DNA of 64,000 nucleotides from an uncultured Latescibacterota bacterium (GTDB lineage: Bacteria > Latescibacterota > UBA2968 > UBA8231), in NCBI GenBank assembly GCA_951813615.1, contig OX638377.1:3038001-3102000 (forward strand). The letters run 5' to 3'. The number at the start of each line of letters is the position of its first letter. The stretch's first letter is position 1. The translations under genes were made by a program, and so were the position numbers. Below are positions 7,866 to 15,731 of the stretch, in pieces. Below the pieces are notes generated by a model. That model searched no databases, was not told the DNA's origin, and worked only from the letters and a program-made list of their open reading frames with translations.

Positions 7866-10535
7866 CTAGCGTTCCAGCCCGGCATAGGCCGTCATGAATA
7901 TCTTGCTGGTCGTGCTAGGGGGCAGATTTTCAAACGTCAACTTCTGCAGGCGAAATCCCGTCTGCAAATGGAGCCTGTAGCCCAAGTAATCCGAGGCGTT
8001 ATTAAATTGCACCGCGACGATGCGACTAAAGGAATCCGGCTCCAAGTCGCGACTGACTGGCATCCCCTCTTCATCGTCGCGGAACTGCTCAAAATGGGAT
8101 AGCTCTAGTCCCAACTCGACGAGCGTATGGGAGAGCAGCGGAATGCGGGCTATAAGAAAAAGCGTCTCGGTCAACTCGCGGCGCTCTGGGTCGCGCTTGC
8201 GCACGGGGCGCTCGCGCAAAAATTCGCTCTTGAAACGCGGTTCAAGTTCGATATTTCTCACTGGGAAAGTGTAATCAGCTTTGTTAATGAGACCGACAAA
8301 GCTGGCCGTACCGCGCAGGTCGCGCTGCTCCCGGCGCTGGTTGTAGATTTCAGTCTTGAATTTGTTGATTACATTCAGATTCCCCACGAGCGTTAAATCG
8401 AACTGTACATAGGAAGTGTTGACCCAAGTGTCTCGGGCCGGGAGTACATCGAAAACACGCTGTTGAGTACCGCGGGAATTAGACGGCTGCACCCACTGGA
8501 AGAGGTTGTCGGGAATGTCGTCCTCAACCAGCTTCAAATTGTCGAACACCCGCAAACGGCCCAACTGGGCAAAATCCCTTTCGTAGGTGAAGAGCAGGTA
8601 CGTGGATTCGTTTTTGCGATCCCCCGCCAACAGTTTTTCGCGCAACCGCCCGACGGTTAGCCGGGCCTCGGGCCCGATGTGGGTTCCCGCGTAGATATTG
8701 TAGCCACGGTGGTCGCGCCCATAGGGGTAATCGGGTTCTTCGTCGTTTTCAAAGCGGTCGATCCAGCCATTGTTGTTCATGTCAACGCCAAAGAGGTATT
8801 CAGGTCTATCGGCGTGATAGCGCAGAAAGGGCTCTTCGTAATCGGGAATGAAGTTCTGGCGATCCTCTGTATCGTTCTGGTTGAAATCCGAGACGAAATC
8901 GTTGTTCTCGTCAAAACCCGGAAAGACCGCATTGTCCGACAGCATACTATAGCGGTTCCAGTCCGGCCGGCGGTCTTGGTCATCGTTGTCCTCGACGAAC
9001 TCGTAGATATAGGATATTTCGTCTTCGTAATCGATTTCGTCCTGTCCCCGAGTACCCGCTAGGAAGGAACGGGTAGAATAGTCCGCGTCCATGCTGTAGC
9101 CTTCTAAGAAGACGAACCAAGGATAGGACGCCTTGGACAGGTTGAGCATCCAGGCCTGGGCGTCATTAACCGCCTTGCGGTGATCCCTTAGATTGAGGTT
9201 GGGATACTGGCGGTACTGCTTGTTGAAATCGTACTCCCCGTAAAAGTCAACCCCCCAGACCTTGTTGGCCTCAAAGGTAACGCCAAGGATGGTATTGGCC
9301 GTGGGCAGACCGTAGTCGAACTTCAACAGTCGCTGGTTGGAGTTGTCGCGGATATTGCTCTCGGCTCGTTCGATCAGCAAGAAGACGGGCTGTGAGTCCC
9401 GGTTGGTCTGCCGGTCGGACGTGATTTCCACCTTGTAGTCGTTGGAGATCACCAATTCAAAGGATACTCTTTCAATAGTCGTAGGATCGGGGCCGGTGTA
9501 CAAAGGGTCCGTAAAGTCGTAGGTGAGGGTAATGCGCTCGTCCCCATCCGCAGCTAAAAACCCCACCCGTTGGAACCCTCCTTCGCGTATGGGCTCGAAT
9601 CCTATGGTACTGCCGCGGAAAATGTTGCCGTCCACATCCTCGATGATGATTTCGTCGTCGAACAGGGCTGCCCCACCCACTCCGTCTGCGGGCGAGTCGT
9701 CCGACAGCCGGATAATGATGCGGGATATGGGCAGCGCATTTTGGTCGGTGGTCAGGGCTCCACCCGTGAAAGGGTTGCCGGTGAAATCGTCAAATAGCGT
9801 CTGACCTTGGAAGGCGGTCACATAGGTCGCCCCGACTTGAACGAAGTCGCCGACCTGAACAATGCCCCGCCCACCCAGTAAGTTGGTGACACTGGTCTTC
9901 TGATCGGGGATATCTAGAGAAGTCGCCACAGCCGGCCGACTGGGGCGGGCCAGTAGGAGAGTGCCCAGGTACTTGTCGGCGGCAAAATCCCACTGAATGC
10001 CATTGAACGTGGGTTTAGAAAAAGTCATCGGCGTCAACGTAGTGCGGATCTCATCGCCAATCGTGATGCTGTAATAGTATTGTCCCTTCTGGTCCGAGGA
10101 GACGGCTATTTTGTTGAACCATTGGTTGAACCGGTTGGTCTTGAGGATGCTGCTGCCGAATTGCCGGGGGCGATCTTGCTGCCAATCGTAGATCAACCAG
10201 CCTCGGGTGACTAGATTGCCGAAGAAATCGTAAAAGAAATCGCCCTCCAACGCGGTGTCCACATAGCGTTGATAGGGCTCGCGGGCGTAGTTGGAATACT
10301 CCCACTGTCTCCACTGGTACTCCTGATACAATTCTTGGGGGACGTACCATTTGCGTACTGCCGGATCCAGCGCATCGAATAATACTCCCGGTCCTCGCGG
10401 AGAATAATCTACCTTCCCACCCTGCTTCACTCTACCCATGCGCGAGTCGTACGCTTGGGCACCAACCGGCGTCGGCGCACTCCAGCTTAGTACGCAGAGA
10501 ACAGCACCTACCACAATCAGATAGCGCTTGTTCAA
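7866..10535 (-). CDS. Large exported, probably outer-membrane-associated protein of unknown function
   Basis: 889 residues. The TTG start at 10535 is supported by AGGAGG five bases upstream and gives a signal peptide (YLIVVGAVLCVLSWSAPTPVGA). The mature protein is rich in Tyr, Trp and Asp and has many short alternating beta-like segments, especially in the last 350 residues (IARIPLLSHTLVELGLEL, SDYLGYRLHLQTGFRLQ), as in beta-barrel or surface proteins. Two Asp-rich calcium-type loops are visible in the middle (FDENNDFVSDFNQND and VDMNNNGWIDRFENDEE, about residues 540-600). No catalytic motif was recognised. It starts 25 bases after paralog 3 ends, so the two are probably co-transcribed. It could be the anchor or transporter partner of the FlgD-tailed paralogs, which is an inference only. 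Confidence 0.65.
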   Translation of the reverse strand: MNKRYLIVVGAVLCVLSWSAPTPVGAQAYDSRMGRVKQGGKVDYSPRGPGVLFDALDPAVRKWYVPQELYQEYQWRQWEYSNYAREPYQRYVDTALEGDFFYDFFGNLVTRGWLIYDWQQDRPRQFGSSILKTNRFNQWFNKIAVSSDQKGQYYYSITIGDEIRTTLTPMTFSKPTFNGIQWDFAADKYLGTLLLARPSRPAVATSLDIPDQKTSVTNLLGGRGIVQVGDFVQVGATYVTAFQGQTLFDDFTGNPFTGGALTTDQNALPISRIIIRLSDDSPADGVGGAALFDDEIIIEDVDGNIFRGSTIGFEPIREGGFQRVGFLAADGDERITLTYDFTDPLYTGPDPTTIERVSFELVISNDYKVEITSDRQTNRDSQPVFLLIERAESNIRDNSNQRLLKFDYGLPTANTILGVTFEANKVWGVDFYGEYDFNKQYRQYPNLNLRDHRKAVNDAQAWMLNLSKASYPWFVFLEGYSMDADYSTRSFLAGTRGQDEIDYEDEISYIYEFVEDNDDQDRRPDWNRYSMLSDNAVFPGFDENNDFVSDFNQNDTEDRQNFIPDYEEPFLRYHADRPEYLFGVDMNNNGWIDRFENDEEPDYPYGRDHRGYNIYAGTHIGPEARLTVGRLREKLLAGDRKNESTYLLFTYERDFAQLGRLRVFDNLKLVEDDIPDNLFQWVQPSNSRGTQQRVFDVLPARDTWVNTSYVQFDLTLVGNLNVINKFKTEIYNQRREQRDLRGTASFVGLINKADYTFPVRNIELEPRFKSEFLRERPVRKRDPERRELTETLFLIARIPLLSHTLVELGLELSHFEQFRDDEEGMPVSRDLEPDSFSRIVAVQFNNASDYLGYRLHLQTGFRLQKLTFENLPPSTTSKIFMTAYAGLER

Positions 10536-10560
10536 AATCCCCTCCTCACTTGGCTAACAC

Positions 10561-12579
10561 CTAGTATACCACGGACACACTGTTGAACCGCCGCTCGGTC
10601 TCCCGGTCAGAGCGAATTTCCACTACCGCCAAGTAGATACCCGGCGGCACTAGGCGATCATCATCGCCGCGACCGTCCCACTGAAGCTGGACGCGGCCGT
10701 TTTGGACTTCGACCGAGTTGAGCCGCCGCACGCGGCCACCAGTCAAGTCGTAGATACTTACTTCGCTCGGCGATGGTTCGAGCAAGTGCTGAACCGCATA
10801 GCTTATTTCCGCCACGTCATTGGCCCCATCTCCGTTGGGGGTGAAGGTCCGCGGCTGGATTGCCAGCGGACCAGCAACTCGCGAGCCCACGGGAATCCGC
10901 ACTAGCAACTCGTCGGTATCCTGTTCGGCTGAAGCATCCCCGCCCTCGGTCTGCAGCGGCACTTGCACGCTGGCATCGGCAAAGGCCCGCCCTTGGAAGC
11001 GCGTACCATAGCGAAATACGGCCGCATCAAAGACAATTTTCAACAGGGTACCATCGGCGTCGATCAGAGGCAAGCTCAGGGCAAAGTGGTCGTCCTCCAC
11101 CGCTTCAATGGAGAACGATCCGACGCGCAGGGGCAAAGACACACCGGCCAGATCGCCGCCGAACTCGGTTCCGTCTAGGCGATTGCCCGCCCCATCTTGG
11201 ACCTCCACCGAATGGAGAGCCGCGATGCGGGCCGGGGTTTCGATTTCAAAGCGCGTAAATCCCGGCCGGCCCGTAGTATTGGCGACGCGGGCGAAGTACG
11301 TAAAAGTCGTCTGTTTGCCGACCTCAGCCCGCGGGGGGCCCACTTCGGCGACGATGCGATCAACCGGGGGCCGTGCGAACTCGAAGCCCAAGTCGGCGAC
11401 AGCACGGCTGGCATCCAAGCTCAGGTTGGTGAAGTCGATGCGGAACTGGAAGTAACGCCGTGGTGCCGGCACCGTCAGAGGGCTATCATTGTCAACCAAT
11501 TGCCACTGGACCCAACCGTTGTCAGTGTCGGATTTGACGGGCCCCTGCTGGTTCTTCGCCAGTTTTTCAAAGGCTTCCTCAGTCAGCGTGTTGCCCTCGC
11601 TGTCGGTAGACACGTATTCGGGCTGCCGACCACCTACATTGGCATTGCGAAAAAAGACATCGGGCGTCGTATCCCGCCCGCTGCGCACGCGGATTTCTAT
11701 TTTGGAATCCGCACTATTGCCCGCAGTTATTTCGCTCCAAGCGATGCGCCCCCAGACTACCTCCTCGCCCAGATCTAGCACATTGGACACATAGCTGGCC
11801 GTTGGTACAAACCCCCTGCCGTACACCTCTATCTCGTCAACTTCAAATCCGAGGGTGGTAATCGACTTGAGTTGCAGAAAACGGACAAATTGGGGGTTGA
11901 TCTCTGCGTCTACCTTGGCCTCGCGGTTGTCTGGGTCGCGCTGCACCGGCGAGGTAAAAATGGGCTGCCCACTGGCATAGAGGTTTTGCGGCAAGCCGTC
12001 GTTGAGGAACAACTCATACCCCCGCATAAATTCGTTGCCAAAGGGAAACGACTCCGTCATCCTCGGATAGAACACGATTCGGTCCACGCCAAAGCGCGCC
12101 CCGAGGTCAACGCGAATGGTGACGCCGTTGTTGCGCACGATGCGACCGGCCACGAACTTGCGATCAAAAGCCACTCGGTGGTCGCCATTGAGCATGCCCT
12201 CCAGTTGCTCTGGACTTTTCTGGCTGGCATCCAGCCCTGGGACATCTACAGAGCCTCCCCGCTCGAGAACACCGAGCGAAATGTTGAAATCAGAGCGCAA
12301 GCGCAGCGGCATGATCCAGTTTTGCAGGGAATCCAAACCAGCGGCGAACACTTTTTCGCCGTCGGCGTCCTCGATCGTTCCCAATTGTTCGACAAAATCG
12401 ATCACGCCCCCGGGAGTTGTGCCAGAATCGCGCCAAGGACGTTCGTCGCCGCCGACCGTAAAAACATCCTGCGCCCTAGTTGAGCACACAGATAGCAGCA
12501 GAAGGAGAATCAGCAGAGGAGGGACTATCTGCAACGACTGCAGTAGCTTGGAAAGGATGCCGGTAGGACGATATTCCAT
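10561..12579 (-). CDS. Exported surface protein with FlgD-like C-terminal module (paralog 3 of 3)
   Basis: 672 residues from an ATG at 12579. It has a long hydrophobic signal (IVPPLLILLLLLSVCSTRA) with cleavage before QDVF. A discoidin-like region at about 110-245 (GARFGVDRIVFYPRM, ending DEIEVYGRGFVP) is followed by the shared core (RVRSGRDTTPDVFFR, NGWVQWQL, PAPRRYFQF) and an Ig-like stretch at about 395-540. The C-terminal CHU_C/FlgD-like domain (FTPNGDGANDVAEISY, QWDGRGDDDR, PPGIYLAVV) ends VSVVY. It is the first gene of the minus-strand surface cluster and lies directly behind the repeat-bearing promoter at 12667-12717, so that site probably controls at least this gene and the 889-aa gene. 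Surface location is inferred. Binding target unknown. Confidence 0.75.
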   Translation of the reverse strand: MEYRPTGILSKLLQSLQIVPPLLILLLLLSVCSTRAQDVFTVGGDERPWRDSGTTPGGVIDFVEQLGTIEDADGEKVFAAGLDSLQNWIMPLRLRSDFNISLGVLERGGSVDVPGLDASQKSPEQLEGMLNGDHRVAFDRKFVAGRIVRNNGVTIRVDLGARFGVDRIVFYPRMTESFPFGNEFMRGYELFLNDGLPQNLYASGQPIFTSPVQRDPDNREAKVDAEINPQFVRFLQLKSITTLGFEVDEIEVYGRGFVPTASYVSNVLDLGEEVVWGRIAWSEITAGNSADSKIEIRVRSGRDTTPDVFFRNANVGGRQPEYVSTDSEGNTLTEEAFEKLAKNQQGPVKSDTDNGWVQWQLVDNDSPLTVPAPRRYFQFRIDFTNLSLDASRAVADLGFEFARPPVDRIVAEVGPPRAEVGKQTTFTYFARVANTTGRPGFTRFEIETPARIAALHSVEVQDGAGNRLDGTEFGGDLAGVSLPLRVGSFSIEAVEDDHFALSLPLIDADGTLLKIVFDAAVFRYGTRFQGRAFADASVQVPLQTEGGDASAEQDTDELLVRIPVGSRVAGPLAIQPRTFTPNGDGANDVAEISYAVQHLLEPSPSEVSIYDLTGGRVRRLNSVEVQNGRVQLQWDGRGDDDRLVPPGIYLAVVEIRSDRETERRFNSVSVVY

Positions 12580-12666
12580 GGTGAGAACCGACTCCCTAAT
12601 AGGCGGCCGAGATTCCAGCCCTGTGCGCTTCTGAATGGCACACCGAAGGCTTGCAACCTCTTTAAA

Positions 12667-12694
12667 ATTATATAGTTGCTATAGATTGTTACAA
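12667..12694 (-). promoter_or_regulatory. Predicted promoter of the surface-protein cluster
   Basis: Read on the minus strand, TTGTAA (12694-12689), a 16-base spacer and a perfect TATAAT (12672-12667) stand about 90 bases upstream of the ATG at 12579, in an AT-rich island unlike the surrounding 60% GC sequence. The -35 is part of the repeat array at 12685-12717. Confidence 0.6.
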
Positions 12695-12717
12695 TCTTGT
12701 TACAATTTTGTTACAAC
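12685..12717 (-). repeat. Three 11-bp phased TTGTAACAA repeats (candidate operator)
   Basis: On the plus strand three consecutive 11-mers with the core TTGTTACAA (12685-12695, 12696-12706, 12707-12717) repeat with exactly 11-bp spacing, about one helical turn. The first is a near-perfect palindrome (ATTGT-T-ACAAT). The first copy coincides with the predicted -35, so a bound protein would act on this promoter. The binding protein is unknown. Confidence 0.6.
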
Positions 12718-12766
12718 CTATATATACGTATCGGATAAATCAAGAAAAATCTGGGGCCTAGCACAG

Positions 12767-13066
12767 TCAAACGTCGAGCGGCACCAACCAGACCAAGGTC
12801 GCCCCCCAACCGCCGCCCCCTTCGCCGGCCAAGCGGAATGATTCCACTTCGGGCAAGCGGCCCAAAATGGCGTGAACCGAGCGCCGCAACTGACCCGTGC
12901 CCTTGCCGTGAATGACGCGCACCTGCAAAATGCCCGCTTGGCGGCAAGCATCCAAATAGTCGGGCAACAGCTCTTTGAGGTCGCGCGGATGGAAGGTGTG
13001 CAAGTCCAGCGTGCCGTCGATGGGCACTTCCACTGCTTCGGGCTCTTCCCATTCTTCTTCGGTCAT
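12767..13066 (-). CDS. Smr-domain protein
   Basis: 99 residues from an ATG at 13066, five bases after the TAG of the preceding gene. Longer upstream frames would run through that gene. It is a stand-alone Smr (small MutS-related) domain: the LDLHTFHPRDL motif at about 20-30, VRVIHGKGTG at about 50-59, and a glycine-rich ending (GGGGWGATLVWL) matching the usual G.G.T.V pattern. Free-standing Smr proteins have nuclease or nucleic-acid-binding activity linked to repair or ribosome rescue. Which one applies here cannot be told. The HGKG residues are intact. It is the last gene of a three-gene run with the PncC/NMNAT-like fusion and the Nramp-like transporter. Confidence 0.85.
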   Translation of the reverse strand: MTEEEWEEPEAVEVPIDGTLDLHTFHPRDLKELLPDYLDACRQAGILQVRVIHGKGTGQLRRSVHAILGRLPEVESFRLAGEGGGGWGATLVWLVPLDV

Positions 13067-13070
13067 CGTC

Positions 13071-14207
13071 CTAAGCCTTGCGAGCGCGGAGTTCCGTAGA
13101 GCTGATATCCATCCTAAAGGGCACCGCCAAAAAAAGGTCCGCGTACTCTGTAGGTACATCCATATCCGCTAAAGTTCGGTACGCATCCCCATCCACCCGT
13201 CCGGCGACCCAAAAGCGACAGCCCCCAGCAGCAAATTCCTCCAAGGCCGCGGCCACGCCTTGTTCCCCTTCATCATAATATTGGCCCTGCAAAAGCCGCA
13301 CGGCCGTATCGTACCCCAGCGCAAAATGGCAACCGCCAAAGAGCCGGGCCTTCTGCAAAAAGGTCGGCGACCGCGTCATCACCACGGGGAAGCGACCGCG
13401 CATTTGCGCTAAGCGCCGCTCGACCTCGCTTCTCTGCAGAGGCGGCTTATCCACATTTTCGATGGACAGTTCCAAGCTCGGCCGCCGGCCACTTAGCTGT
13501 CCCGCCGCAGCCACGAGCTGCTCGTGCCCCTCGTGCAGCGGGTTGAAGGAACCGGACAAGAACAGACGCTGCCCGCGCTCGACCTCGGACGCGATCACCC
13601 CATCAGAACGCATTTCGACGACGTCCAACTCGCCCGCAAACAGCAAGCCCAGCGGATCGTCCAACGCCAGCTCGCGCCGCGCAAGATGCGCAAAGCCCGG
13701 CAGGGCTGCACCGGCGACCGGGCCGCCGCAAGCTTCCACTATGGCCTCCAAAGCCAAGCGACTCAAGACCTCCTCTTGCGCCAAGCGGTCGGCTGCCCCC
13801 TTCTCAAAGCGCAGAGTGTACAAGCGATAGGCGCACTCCACGCGCAGCGCGATGCAGCCCCGATCCGCACCGCGCCGCGGCCTACTCGTCGCCAAAGCTG
13901 CACTGCAACCCACGCCGATGCAGCCCTGCCCCGGCTCGGCAAAGGCCGCGGCTCTTACAAAGGCCCTCCCCGCCATATCCCGCGCCGTTTGCTCGTTTGC
14001 CCCATGCGGCCCCGCCGAGGTCAAATACGCCGCGAGCGCTTGCTCGCTATAGGGCACTTGGGCTTCGACGATCGCTCGCGAAGCCCCAGGGTGGTTCAAG
14101 AGCCAGCTAACGAGTTCACTGCCCCCACCAGTGGTCGCCAAGGCCAGCCGAGCCCCGCTGTGCAATACGGCTTCGACCTGCGTCCAGATGTCGTCGGAGA
14201 CGCGCAA
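13071..14207 (-). CDS. CinA-C/PncC-like domain fused to an NMN adenylyltransferase-like domain
   Basis: 378 residues from a TTG at 14207, six bases after the transporter stop. Residues about 1-160 look like a CinA C-terminal (NMN deamidase, PncC) fold: ATTGGGSELVSWLL followed by HPGASRAIVEAQVPYSE and a GCIGVGCSAAL motif. The usual bacterial ESCTGG active-site sequence is replaced by ATTGGGS, so deamidase activity is uncertain. Residues about 215-378 are a cytidylyltransferase/NadD-like domain: SGSFNPLHEGHEQL carries the HxGH nucleotide motif as HEGH, and ISSTELR near the C-terminus is the ISSTxxR signature. Together they suggest pyridine-nucleotide recycling. It is flanked by an Nramp-like transporter and an Smr protein. 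The fold calls are fairly firm. The substrate is inferred. Confidence 0.75.
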   Translation of the reverse strand: MRVSDDIWTQVEAVLHSGARLALATTGGGSELVSWLLNHPGASRAIVEAQVPYSEQALAAYLTSAGPHGANEQTARDMAGRAFVRAAAFAEPGQGCIGVGCSAALATSRPRRGADRGCIALRVECAYRLYTLRFEKGAADRLAQEEVLSRLALEAIVEACGGPVAGAALPGFAHLARRELALDDPLGLLFAGELDVVEMRSDGVIASEVERGQRLFLSGSFNPLHEGHEQLVAAAGQLSGRRPSLELSIENVDKPPLQRSEVERRLAQMRGRFPVVMTRSPTFLQKARLFGGCHFALGYDTAVRLLQGQYYDEGEQGVAAALEEFAAGGCRFWVAGRVDGDAYRTLADMDVPTEYADLFLAVPFRMDISSTELRARKA

Positions 14208-14213
14208 ACCGCT

Positions 14214-15629
14214 TCACCCTGCGAAGAAGTCGAAAGCGCTGCGCAGACCCCAGCCCGTGAGGAAGACGCCGCTGATCAAGTTGATCACCCGCAACGGCCA
14301 CCCCATGCGCAGCGGCGCTGGCAGGAAGCGGTGGTCGGTCCACACCATCAGCAAACACCACAAACCGCAGGTGAGCACCCCGCCGAAGATCGCCGCTGGC
14401 GTCACAATAGCCACCGGATTGCCACCCATCCACATAATGGCGATGCCACCAATGCCGCAGTACCCTACCACCCACGGTCGAAATCGGCCCACGGGTACCT
14501 CGCGCACCCGCCGGACGATGGGCCGCAAGCACTCGTGGGTAGTGCGCGTATAGAGTTCGTACGCGGCCATGATGGTGCCAAAAAACGCGGTAAACACGCC
14601 TAGTTGATACAGATAGACCAAGGCTGGATGTAGAATCGTGAGGAAATCGGCCTGCACCGACAGTAATTGCATTCCCTCTGGCACGATGTGCTGGGGGCGG
14701 AGTACGGCCGCGCCGAGCACCACAAAGGCCATGGTAAAGATCACTACGCAGGCAAACGACACTCCGGAGTCCACCAATGGCCCCCGCAGCCAACCCCTAC
14801 CCCGGGCGATATTTTCATCGTCGGCTGCGATGGCCACCCCCTCCTCGCCGGCCTCCACTTTGCGGCCCAACAGGCCCCAAGCCTTCTCCCGCAACATGCC
14901 CATGTAGCCGAAGTAATCCTGCGTGCCGCCGCCGATCGCACCCAGATAGGTGCCCAACTCCACCCAAGCCGAGCGCGCCGCCACCGCCGGATACTTGCTA
15001 ATCAGCCAAGGATCATACGCCGGCATGGTCGGCACGATGGAACCTAGCAGCACCGCCAGCCAGTCGGGCTGCGCAGCAGCGGCAGCCGTCAGGATCGACA
15101 ACAGCAAGACGCCGACGACCACGGTCTGAAATTTTTCCAGCGCACCATAGCTCTGGACCATGGTAATAGCGATGGCCAAGACGACAAAGGCCGTGCCCCA
15201 CACCCGGGGATCGCCCCATATTGCCAACCCCTCACAACCCAAGATCCACACCACCAGCCCGCCGAGCATCTTGGGCAAACCCGACAGCCACAGCGGGAAG
15301 CAAAGTACGGTCAGCACCGCCATAACCCACACCACCCAGCCCTGCGGCCCGGGCAAGAACTTCCAGCGTTCGAGCGGGTGTTCCCCCGTCAGGGTCATAT
15401 AGCGCGCCGCTGTATAGACTTGGACGAACTTCATCAAACCGCCGCCGATAAAGCACCACAGCAGGGCGTAGCCAAATACCGCGCCGCCCCGCGAGGCAAA
15501 GACCGTCTCGCCGCTGCCGATCGTCACCGAGGCGATGATAGCACCAGGGCCAAAAATCCGCAGCATAGCCCCCAAACCGCGCGCCTGCATATCCTCGCTG
15601 AGCGCGGGATAACGCCGTTCCTCACTCAT
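14214..15629 (-). CDS. Nramp-related membrane transporter
   Basis: 471 residues, ATG start at 15629. About eleven hydrophobic segments, the first containing FGPGAIIASVTIGSGE near residues 26-41. The position and shape of this helix match Nramp transmembrane helix 1, but the canonical metal-binding DPGN is replaced by GSGE, and no MPH motif is evident in the helix-6 region. It therefore belongs to the Nramp/APC superfamily but is unlikely to use the classical manganese/iron site. Magnesium, another ion or an organic substrate are open. A soluble loop of about 50 residues (EAGEEGVAIAADDEN) sits in the middle. It heads the run with the NMNAT-like fusion and Smr genes and has a clear TTGACA-N17-TATTAT promoter. 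Confidence 0.75.
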   Translation of the reverse strand: MSEERRYPALSEDMQARGLGAMLRIFGPGAIIASVTIGSGETVFASRGGAVFGYALLWCFIGGGLMKFVQVYTAARYMTLTGEHPLERWKFLPGPQGWVVWVMAVLTVLCFPLWLSGLPKMLGGLVVWILGCEGLAIWGDPRVWGTAFVVLAIAITMVQSYGALEKFQTVVVGVLLLSILTAAAAAQPDWLAVLLGSIVPTMPAYDPWLISKYPAVAARSAWVELGTYLGAIGGGTQDYFGYMGMLREKAWGLLGRKVEAGEEGVAIAADDENIARGRGWLRGPLVDSGVSFACVVIFTMAFVVLGAAVLRPQHIVPEGMQLLSVQADFLTILHPALVYLYQLGVFTAFFGTIMAAYELYTRTTHECLRPIVRRVREVPVGRFRPWVVGYCGIGGIAIMWMGGNPVAIVTPAAIFGGVLTCGLWCLLMVWTDHRFLPAPLRMGWPLRVINLISGVFLTGWGLRSAFDFFAG

Positions 15630-15662
15630 GGGAACAACTCCTCTTTTGCCAGTGGATCGCCC

Positions 15663-15691
15663 ATAATATCGCGCCAGCTACTGCTTGTCAA
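15663..15691 (-). promoter_or_regulatory. Predicted promoter of the Nramp-like gene
   Basis: Minus strand: TTGACA (15691-15686), 17-base spacer, TATTAT (15668-15663), with the ATG at 15629. Near-consensus sigma-70 type. Its -35 overlaps the plausible -35 of the divergent galU promoter. Confidence 0.6.
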
Positions 15692-15715
15692 ACATTGAGA
15701 GCACAACCATATTTT
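15685..15715 (+). promoter_or_regulatory. Possible promoter of galU
   Basis: TTGTCA (15685-15690), 19-base spacer, TATTTT (15710-15715), 16 bases before the ATG. The same TATTTTT-GCGA element follows the ferredoxin promoter at 19491, which lends some support despite the long spacer. Confidence 0.35.
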
Positions 15716-15731
15716 TTGCGAGAGCCATCCC

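Noticed and set aside
392..12579. A type IX secretion cluster based on the C-terminal modules
   Set aside because: The FlgD/CHU_C-like tails lack the usual Por-type C-terminal signal, and no Por/Gld components are present in the window.
13524..14603. A 359-codon plus-strand frame opposite the NMNAT-like fusion and the Nramp-like gene
   Set aside because: It overlaps two well-supported genes, has no recognisable domain and its composition (Arg, Pro, His-rich) is that of an antisense reading.
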